Shown: piece after piece, positions 11,601 through 17,600 of the stretch
Layout of the letters: each line of letters begins with the position of its first letter
Numbering within the stretch: position 1 is the stretch's first letter
Assembly (NCBI GenBank): GCA_009921765.1
Contig: RFXC01000068.1
Coordinates: forward strand, 1 to 18,143
Length of the DNA stretch: 18,143 nt
Source of the DNA: Betaproteobacteria bacterium
GTDB taxonomy: Bacteria > Pseudomonadota > Gammaproteobacteria > Burkholderiales > Burkholderiaceae
Direction of reading: 5' to 3'
The notes under the pieces: generated by a model
Told to the model about the DNA's origin: nothing
What the model saw: the letters and a program-made list of their open reading frames with translations, nothing else
The model's database searches: none
Made by a program: the position numbers and the translations under genes

Positions 11601-11660
11601 CGTGCCCTGATAGCCGTTCAGCAGCTCGGTGTAGGCCGCCTTGATCTGGGCGATGGTCTC
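2649..11660 (-). CDS. Giant modular repeat protein, central fragment
   Basis: The frame encodes module-like sequence from 11660 (ETIAQIKAAYTELL) to a TGA at 2649-2651. The first ATG is at 11189, but about 157 codons upstream of it are conserved module sequence matching the second copy near 5440-4970. That ATG is therefore not a convincing natural start, and I extend the coding region to the frame break. No ribosome binding site was seen. Content in order: the rest of B module 8 and modules 9-15 of B1, six type A units (9314-6207), ten modules of B2 (6206-3063), and most of the first unit of array A3. The last nine or so residues after LVLAT are out of frame or at the break. No cysteine was seen. 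If translated alone from 11189 it would be about 2,846 residues without a secretion signal, so it is more likely part of a single broken gene. Confidence 0.85.
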   Translation of the reverse strand, partial: ETIAQIKAAYTELLNGYQGTVVTQADINVARDTNYTGSGHRYLVEFGGSLAGKSVPAIGVSSQKGTFSNVRLQEGAPGQSEIQRIEVQPNGSSGSFTLSLTTGGKTYTTTGIQFGANAATVRYALNTALGSAGAVEVESGAAGVYTVKFGGKLTGVDLPPLQAAVVSQSSLPSGSFTIGYGGQTTGAIAYDADGAVLASRVQTALRALSGVGANAVSVTYNPATSNGTQIGLDVLFGGSLAQRNVDALTVSQSGLRNAGASVATVTQGVAGVSQVQWVGAGSEAIAKGFKLSLAYQGKVYTTGVIAGGATESAIQSAVSQGFGAVTGLTPTVKLLGADTFNITFEGALAGSTFNPLTLTVVGASAPPAKGSGAYQVNNTAANVASMRQAYATLLNTTIANIKVERDFSVSGGERYRISFIGALDKTNIRDGMIAFNTSLDYDLVQDGVAAVAEIQEIKVDRAASTAGSFRLALTHAGKTYTTAAIAFGATAQVLQDALRAAASGTTTLGSIGTLTVTAAGTDTYRVSFGGTLTGVNIQPLSAAAVSVDPQLPSGSFRISVEDPAGERFTTAVAYSSTPATLRTNLQGALDGLFGAGNIQVDVDPADTTGRNQAFLLKFKGSLAKVDVADITSHFDTLSLGRVAPYSVKQGVARVGEVQAVRLTSPASDVGYTLTVTHSGQSATSAALESSMTQTEAQAVIDAAMTALSAKVAAAGNAGFAGTAGLKFWNGKALDLEFGGSLLGVDVAAVTVAEVPRTYTPTISIVETGYTQTTPAKPIRTLVVDYSVDSATTKRRTELDVRNGAKTTDVFTLTLDGARGELLQASAKLTIDIFGFVAIQGNFALDKGEDEIVLGDAEYDALGELTKPASVVRVDALRIGASGVKAFAGVGGGYEDSGALKAGAVGLSLTGAEFGLAVLNERLTGLESAGTQARGWTSFQASADEASFVGVEGLTVSVDTLSIEVNRQAADGTLVDYKARGFEIQTGTRDEPSSLTLSMDASEGQLLRARGNLNLDVFGFVQASGGFGIEKKVGQVSLADNPVTQNADESLTPVNVDMLLIGGSGLSAFAGVNGGRANAVGLALSGVDLGLALYTERLAAGSTAVPRKWSTLQATVETAGFGGVDGLTVQVDTLSVAVNRAAAADGTLVDYSLNPSKTDGSRRTAVSVLTGPTSDLTLTLDGKRGDLLEVSGRLTLDVFGFVQVSGEFALERARAPITLTLADGSTASAQALKLGASDLRAFVGINGGSDEAIGFELAGAEFGLAMYSHATDETRSWTSLQASAKSAAFGGIEGLTLAGDTISIEVNRAGKIGDAVVDYGLKDAANPAAGRRTAMSVKTGITSQTTLTMDGAQGRLLRASGNLTLDVFGFFQAAGGFAIESRDETFYLNDGVVSEDAAKAKAPTEIRGRLLTVGGTGIDAFAGISGGTDDAMGLRLTDVDFGLALVTEIPKTQGAAAREFTTLKARAGSVGFVGLDSFEVSATDLMVEINRGIKGTGTTPDVVIDYGIQQLDVLAGPADSVTLDSDGSLGELTRAAGHLKLDLFGFAQFEGNLAFQQSSGSVKLAPKQGTVETVAVDLLTVGGSGISAFVGINGGTDDQIGLALTEVDFALALMTSKADASRKWTTLEASAGSVSFDGIDDLTLSATDLSVSINLADKADDAVVDHKASAAGPNALKVATGPAELRTLEQDGKVGELIEARGHLLVDLFGFVRVDGDFAVSQRFETIKLSDGSTIERAKVLTIGGNDIDAFAGINAKRDDRIGLSLEKADFALALISDPKDAKRSFTTLKATADLAAFVGVSDLTVSASDLEVQINRGIKLPFEAEKRDLTNTEIDLLIPADFVGDLSFAREGKTGIAKVGSRDTDAQIILKLTSALETVVGKGNVKITGNRIEGFRLEFIGTLAGINVTGLTVASQAAAITATVTTRTEAVAGTNEVKQVVVQSLRGEPDPVTVKVTTPVAAQAGVTEISSITFTRPTQSGTYDVFFVDGGVVRTDRAAVAGVSELQRLVLTGDLAAQSSGASGTVTVVQPGGGTGRNERYAVTFSNKFGFQGFKLYFVDNPVLPTTWTYRNNAENVADTISQLKNAYAALLKGYTDNTPRPEAIQVTEDKTYTGTGHRYVLEFVGVLAGKDIPAIGMRSESKTFSNVRLQQGGAAQNEQQKVTLDTTGAKGSFALSLTVGTKTFTTTGIQFGANAATVRYALNAALGNAGSVEVTSGGTGVYLVSFEGALAGVDVNLLTLSINSAQPVPSGTFTLTYGGKTTAPITFDRDGAALARRVQSALDGLSTIGAGNVQVSYNAQQSSGAQLGLDLQFTGALAQQDVAAITVGAAGLTNAAAAVRTVTAGVNAVTQKQWIGAGPEAIQKGFRLSLTWQGQVYTSSKIAGGATEAAIQAAVEAGFAGIPGLTPTVKLVSSDTFTIEFGGALAGTSFNPLLLKVEGASAPPAKGSGAFVAGNASQTRANLQSAFATLLGTSSSNIRVERDTAAVGGERYVISFIGDLDQTNIRDGMIAFNTPLDYDLVQDGAAAVAEVQRVRIDRKLDAADPTKTTSGTFRLSVARAGVTFVTAPIAFGANAQTVQDALRAATASGGTQSLGGLGTLSVSADGTDAYRVQFGGSLAGSDIALMQVSAVSVDPQLPAGTFRVSVPDANGNDQFTDPIAYNSDRSVLRQNIETGLAKIFGAGNFTVALDTAESTARSLAYTISFQGALSRLDVANITSYSADLQLGVVRPYNIAQGVSTAGEVQQIALQSDADQVGFKLTLTHSGKSVQTDTIDSEMSRAEVEAILDKAAAALNTAVGGGFAASLDLVLWAGKTMQLGFAGSLKGVNVADVTVSPVAITSAASLQVVQAGKTVVTPAKPARTVVVDYTTGASDTTPATDLTVPTGPTTDSTLDIDGSLGDFMRVTGVLDINLFGFFQTKGNFGIEKKSGSVKLADEQKNASGVVTKAASTVNVDLLTIGANNMTAFAGLNGGTANELGLKMTGVEFGLVLATQQLSALATT
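2670..2681 (-). other. Frame break 2: about 55 bases missing from A unit 3.1
   Basis: On the coding strand GVEFGLVLAT ends at 2679, eight bases follow, and the next unit motif VGLGND starts at 2670 in another frame. In unit 3.2, 21 residues (SKAQPTRKWTALQATAGSVAF) lie between the same two landmarks. The net loss is 55 bases relative to that copy, and with it the near-invariant RKWT motif. The exact breakpoint is ambiguous, because the bases around 2661-2670 can be read as LSAL in one frame or VGLG in the other. Confidence 0.75.
3063..6206 (-). repeat. Type B module segment 2 (ten modules)
   Basis: It is collinear with B1 apart from the missing modules 3-7. Approximate module starts (descending): 6206, 5858, 5552, 5192, 4920, 4617, 4290, 4074, 3752, 3432. 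The copy of module 8 is intact here: KFG, then FQGFKLYFVDNP, TTWTYRNNAENVAD and TISQLKNAYAALL. It shows what is missing from B1 at 11660. The segment ends with TPAKPARTVVVDY, matching the end of B1. Confidence 0.82.
6207..9314 (-). repeat. Type A repeat array 2 (six units)
   Basis: Units: 9314-8742, 8741-8220, 8219-7716, 7715-7155, 7154-6675, 6674-6207. They correspond one to one with units 1.2-1.7 of array 1. Lengths in bases are 573/576, 522/516, 504/504, 561/561, 480/504 and 468/510. Signatures are shared pair by pair: KARxxxIxTGT with ESxxxVNVDML; SKTDG or TKTDG with LDGKRGDLLE; LNDGVVSED; QQLxVLAGP with SDGxxGELTRA; and a last unit with RSFTTL. Unit 2.6 has GINAKRDDRIG in place of GINGG. 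The array ends in QINRGIKLPFEAE and passes straight into B2. Confidence 0.85.
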
Positions 11661-14600
11661 AAGCCAAATTTCTGGGTGAACGTGAGCGCATAGCGCTCGT
11701 TCATCATGGTTTCGCCGCCGGAGCGCTCGCCAACCTGAAGTACGGACACCTCGGCCGACGCGGGTTGCGCCTGTGCTGCCACCTTGAGCGGGGCGATATT
11801 GAGCCCGCCCAATGTCCCGGCAAAACCCACGTCATAGCCGCCAGTTCTCGCCGTGACGGTCAGTTGCGCGCCCGCAAATCCACCCGCTGACAGGGCCTGC
11901 TCAAGCGCAGACTTGACCGCGTCGGCACCCGCGCCGATTGCAAGGCTTGAAGTGGTGTAAGTCTTGCCCGCATGCACGAGGCTCAGCGTGAAATTGCCGG
12001 GCGCCTGCGAAACAAGGCTGATGCGCTGCAGTTCGTTGACGGCAGGCGTGGTGAGGGTTTCGCTGGTCGTGCGGGTCAGGCCGCGCTCGACCACCGACAG
12101 CTGCGCGCTGCTGCCAAGCGGGATCACCGTGACCTTGACGGGCGCAATCAGCTGACCGGAGAGGCCGCCGCCAAAAGTGAGGGTCCAGTTGCCAGACGAT
12201 CCGGCCACCGAGATGGCAGCCGCCGTGCTGAGGCCGGTGACATTCAGCGCGGCCAATGCCGCCTGAACGTCAGCGGCGCTCGAAGAAAGTGGCAGGGCCG
12301 CAGTGGTGTAGGTCTTGCCGCTGTGGTCGAAGGCGATCCGAATCGTGCCACCTGCATCGGCCCCGGTGAGCGCAATGCGCTGCACCGTGGGAACCGCGCG
12401 GATGACCGGAGTCTGCGTGACCCCCTGTCCCTGGCGGGACGTGGTGATTTCGACATGGACCTTGGTCTCGGAACTGACCGAGAGTTGGCCCACATTCTGG
12501 CCGGCCAAGCCGCCGATGAAATCGATGAAATAGATCGGGTTGGCGGCGGTGCTGGTCTGGTCGAACGTGACCTTGGTGTTGCCGGCGCCGTAGACACCGT
12601 CAAGCGCTGCCTGCAGGGTGCTGCGATTTTGAGTTGGACTGCTTGATGAAAAATCGATTCGGCCCGTGTCCTTGGCCCCCGCACTCAACGTGTAGCGAAC
12701 GCCGGTCAGCGCAGTGGCATTGGTGAACTTGATGACCTGCCGCTCATTGACCTGAGTGCCACTCGACACACTGCCGGTTTGTTGCTGTCCGCCCTGTTCC
12801 AGGGTGGACACGGTGCTGGTCGCAGCCAATGGAATGAAGGAAAGCGCGAGCCCGGTCAGGTCTTTGCCCGCCTGCGCGCCTTTGAACTCGATGGAATAGC
12901 CCGCGGCGCGTGTTCCGGTGATCGCAACGTTCCCGGCACCGACTGCCGCGAACCCCTCCAGCGCCGATTTCACCGCCGCCATGACCGCAGCGTCGCTCGC
13001 CCCGGCGGCGATGTTTGCCGGTCGGTTGGTGCCATTGAGGGCAAAGCTGAGCGTGCCGGCTGCCTGGGCGTCCATCTGAAGCAGCAGGCGCGTATTGACC
13101 GTCTGCGGCTGCACAACCACGCGATCGACTGCCGCAGCGCCCGCGGCGACTTCCACCACGCTGGCTGTCACTTGCGGGACTCGCGCCTGCGCCGACAGCC
13201 CGGAGAAATCGAGGCCCGCAAGGGTGCCGCCAAAGACGATGGTAAAGCCCGCGTCTTCGTCGCCCGTGACCGCAATGTCGCCGGCGGTGACCGAGCGGCC
13301 CGTGGCGCGCACGACAGCTTCGAGCTGCGTGCGAATCGCGGTGCGCGTCGCCTCGGCGGTCCGACCCGCCGTCAGCTCGACGCTCGCTTGCTGCCCGGAG
13401 AACGACAACACCAGCGTGCCCTGCGCGATATCGGTATCGAGCTTGAGACGCGTCGGGCTGAGCACCAGCGGCTGCCCCTGAAGCCCGTCCTGAACCACGG
13501 TCACGGTGGCACTGGCTGCCGGCGGCTGCGCCGCCCGATCACCGGTCACGGTGATTCGCTGAAGCTCATTGACGCCGGCAACCGGCGCCCGGTCCTGGCG
13601 CACCACACCGCCGTCCATGAAAAAGACGTCGTAGGTTCCGTCGCGAAGCGGTGTGGTGAAGGTGATCTGCGAGATTTCAGTGAGACCCGCATCGGCCTCC
13701 ACTGGGGTGGTGACGGTGACGCTCACCGGCGGCGGCTCAGCCCGGAGCGACTGCACCACCACCTGCTTCACCTCGTCAACGCCAGCAAATGGAAGGGTGC
13801 TGGTGGTGACGGTTGATGTGGCTGCCGTTGGCGTCGCACTCGCGGTGATGTCGGTGACCGGCTTTCCGGCCAGCGCATTGATGAACTCAACGGTGTAGCC
13901 GTCGTAGAGGTTCCCCTCGATCGCCACATTGCCAGCGCCGATCCCAGCGAGCGATTCGAAGGCAGCGGTAAGCCGCTTGATGAGCTCGGTGTTGGACAGA
14001 CCTTCAAGAACGGTCGCGTTTGCCGTACTTGCGGCATGCGTCTGGCCGCCTGTGCCTGCCGCACGGCTGAGCGTGAGCGTGCCCGACAGATCAACCGGGA
14101 TCTTCAGCAAGAGCTTGGTGTTGAACTTCGTCACGACCTCCGGCTCGGCCGGCAGCGTGATCCCGCGGTTGACGTTGAGCAGAACCTGCTCGGCTTTCGC
14201 CGTGAGGCCTTCAATGCCTTTCAGCTCTGCTGTAACGGCGGTGGCCTGCAGCGTGGTGAAGCTTCGCTTGGGATCCTCCGGGTCGCTCACGAGCGCCAGG
14301 CCGAAGTTGACCTGCCCAAGCGAAAGCCCCTTGGCGCCAGCCTTGAGCGCGCCAGTGGCGTCGTCATAGCCGCCGTTGATACCGGCAAACGCATCAACCT
14401 TGCTGCCGCCGATGGTGATGAGTTGAGCCTTGTCGATCGTCGAGCCATCAGACAGCGTGACCGCCTGCGAGCGGGACTCGACAGCAAACCCGCCCTTCAC
14501 ACTCACAAACCCGAACAGATCGATGTCGAGGTTGCCGGCCGCTTTCAGCACACGGCCCTCTGCGCCGTCGACCGACAGCCGGGTGGAACTGGCCGCACCC

Positions 14601-17600
14601 GTCTTGATCGACAGTTCGGTGCGCCGCGCACCGCCAGTCTGGGCCGCATTCACCAGCGAATAATCGACCACCGGATCGGCCGCCTTGCTCGCCCGGTTGA
14701 TCGTCACCGTGAGCGTGTCCGCCTTGGCAGTCAGACCCTCTATGCCGTCAAAGGACACCGCCGATGCGCTCGCTTCGAGCGTCGTCCACTTGCGACTGGG
14801 ATCCGCTCGATCGGTGATGAGTGCCAGGCCAAAGTCGGCTCCGCTCATTGCCAGACCGATTCGGTCTTCGGTCCCACCGTTGATGCCAACAAACGCAGAG
14901 ACGCCGCTACCGCCCACCTTCAGGACGGTGGCCTGAACCTGAGTCGCTGGCGACACTTCGACGCCACTCGCGTTCACCACCCGATCAGCGAGCGCAACCG
15001 TCTGGGTGGATTGATCGAAACTCAGGAATCCTTCAAGTTGGGCGAACCCGAAGACATCAAGCTTGAAATCTGCTGAGGCGCGCGTGAGTTCGCCCACCGC
15101 ACCATCGCTGTCGATCGTGACCGTTTGGGTTGGCCCGGCGAGCACTTCAAGTTGCTGCGCGGAATAATCGATGACCGTGTCGGGATTACCGCCAGTTCCC
15201 TTGATACCTCGGTTGATCTCGACTTCAAGGCCGCTCGCACTCGCTTCAAAGCCATCAATCCCGACAAATTCAACGCTGCCCGCCTGCGCTTTGAGTGTGG
15301 TGAATTTACGGGCCGCGGCACCTGCGGTCGCCGGCTTCTCGCTCACCATCGCCAGACCGAAATCGACGCCCTCGAGCTTGAGGCCCATGGCATTCGCGCT
15401 GCCGCCGTTTACCCCTGCGAAGGCGTCTATGCCGGTCCCGCCGATGGTGAGAAGGCGTGCGTTGACTTTGGTTGGCGCCTTGGCCTTGGTCGGATCCTCC
15501 GAGACCACGCCATCGTTGAGCCATACCGTTTCATCGCGGCGCTCGACCGCAAACGCGCCACTCGCCTGGAAGAATCCGAAGACATCCAGGCGCAGGTTGC
15601 CGCTTGCCCGGAGCAGATCGCCTTGCGCACCCGACATGCCGAGTTCGAGTGAACTGGTGAGGCCGGTGGCAACCGTCAGCGCTGTGCGTCGGGGGCTGGC
15701 TTGATCGGTTGGATCGGCCCGGCTGAAGTCGACGACTGCATCACCTGCCTTGCCTGCACGGTTGACTTCAATGCTGAGTGTGTCGCCTGCAGCGACCAGT
15801 CCGCTTATCCCCACCAATGCGGCGGATTGCGCCTTCGCCTGGAGGCTGGTCCAGTTGCGGGTCGCGTCGTTGACATCCGACAGCAAGGCAAGACCGAACT
15901 CGACCCCGGAGAGCTCGAGGCCCATTGCATTGGCAGTTCCCCCGTCAACGCCCGCAAAGGCGCGAAGGTTCGAAGCCCCCACTTTCAATGCACTCGCCTG
16001 CCGCTGCGTTCCATCGGCCAGGGTGACGGTCATCGGCGCACTTGCGCGCTCGAAGGCAAATTCACCCGACAGCTGCACAAAACCAAAGACGTCCAGATCG
16101 ACCTTGCCGCGAGCCTCGAGGAGATCGCCGCGCTTACCATCAAGCGTGAGTTCCAGATCGCTGGTCGGACCGGTCAGGACTTTGACCGCGCTCATCCGCG
16201 TGCCATCGGTCTTGGTTGCATCCAGGCTGTAGTCGACGACCGTGCCATCGGTGGCCTGACGGTTGACGCTGACCGTGAGGTTGGACATCGATGCCGTGAG
16301 GCCGTCAATTCCGCCAAGCTGTGCCGACTCGACCGACGCCTGGAGCGAAGTCCACTTGCGCGGCGTGCCAGTGGTGCCGCTTAGCCGCTCGGTGAACAAT
16401 GCAAGGCCCATGTCGACGCCAGACATCGACAGGCCCAGCGCATTCGACTGTCCACCGTTGACGCCTGCAAATGCCGACAGTCCGCTTGCGCCCACCAGCA
16501 GCATGTCGACGTTGACGGCTGTTGCCGACTCATCGATGTTCTGGGTGGATGGCTTGTCAGCGACGCGGATGCTGCCCGTCTTCTTCTCGATGCCGAACGC
16601 GCCGCTTGCCTGGACGAAACCGAAGACGTCCAGCTTGAGGTTGCCGCGCGCGCGGAGCAGTGCGCCTTCCGAGCCATCAAGGGACAAGGTGAGACTGGAA
16701 GGTGAATCGGATGTACCCGTATCAATGGTGTACGCGCGCGCCTTGTAATCGACCAGCGACGCGTCTGCTGCTGGGCGGTTGATGTCGACGGTGAGCGTGT
16801 CTGCGCTCAGCGTGAGCCCATCGATTCCGGTCAGTCCAGCTGAGCCAGCCTGCGCCTGCAACGAGGTCCAGCGACGCGCCTGGGTTCCGGCGGGCTCCTG
16901 TCCGTTCAACTTTTCGCCGAGTACCGCCAGGCCGAAATCAACCTCTGACAGTTGCAACCCGATTGCGCCGGACTTGAGCTCGCCTTGCGCATCAAAGCCC
17001 CCGCCAACGCCCGCGAAGGCGAAGACGTCGCTCGCGCCAATGTTGAGTGCCGTGACCTTCACGACGCTCGCCGGCCGCGTCGTGACGCCCTGAGCGTCGA
17101 CGACCGCGTCATTCAGAACGATTTCGCGATCGCTCTTGTCGATCGCAAAATTGCCGCGTACCGCAAAGAAGCCGAAGACATCGATATTCAGAAACGCGCT
17201 GGCCCTCAGCAGGTCGCCGCGCGCGCCGTCAATGGAGAGAGCGAGGCTTGAGGTTGGCCCCGTCGGCACTGCGACGACCGATTTACGCGGCTTGGTGAGA
17301 TCCTCCGGATCGCTGTAGCCGTAATCAACGACCGTCTTGTCGGTTGCAGCCCGGTTGACTTCGACCGAAAGAGACTGGGCGCTCAGGACGAGTCCGTCGA
17401 TACCACCAAACGCCGCATTGGTCGCGGTCGCCTGCGCGGTGGTCCAACGCCGAGCCGACGCCGTGCTGTTGTTGGCAAGCTTCTCGGTATAAAGCGCAAC
17501 GCCGAGTTCGACACCCGACAGGCGCAACCCGGTTTCGTCTGCACGACCGCCATTGATACCTGCGAATCCGGTGAGGCCTGTGCCACCGATCAGCAGCATG

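Larger units (their letters stand above)
9315..14158 (-). repeat. Type B module segment 1 (fifteen modules, one broken)
   Basis: Modules of mostly 70-120 residues share a pattern: NEVQxI or NELQRI at the start; GxFxLSxxHxGKTYTT; an amphipathic stretch with VxxAL; GAGNVxVxG; GxYxVxFxGxLAGxxVxxLT; and a VVExG-like linker. Approximate starts (descending): 14158, 13777, 13486, 13132, 12751, 12391, 12040, 11704 (broken at 11660), 11426, 11153, 10847, 10526, 10304, 10010, 9695. The module pattern is familiar from large secreted bacterial proteins, but I cannot name the family. Modules 2 and 12 deviate: module 2 has EISQITFT and DVFFMDGGVVR, module 12 has TNIRDGMIAFNT. The segment ends with a TPAKPIRT linker that leads directly into VVDY of array A2. 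Confidence 0.8.

Noticed and set aside
11664..11672. Programmed -1 frameshift at aaatttg near frame break 1
   Set aside because: The heptamer looks like a slippery site, but it is in the wrong phase (zero-frame codons aaa ttt). A programmed shift would not explain the 28 missing conserved residues.
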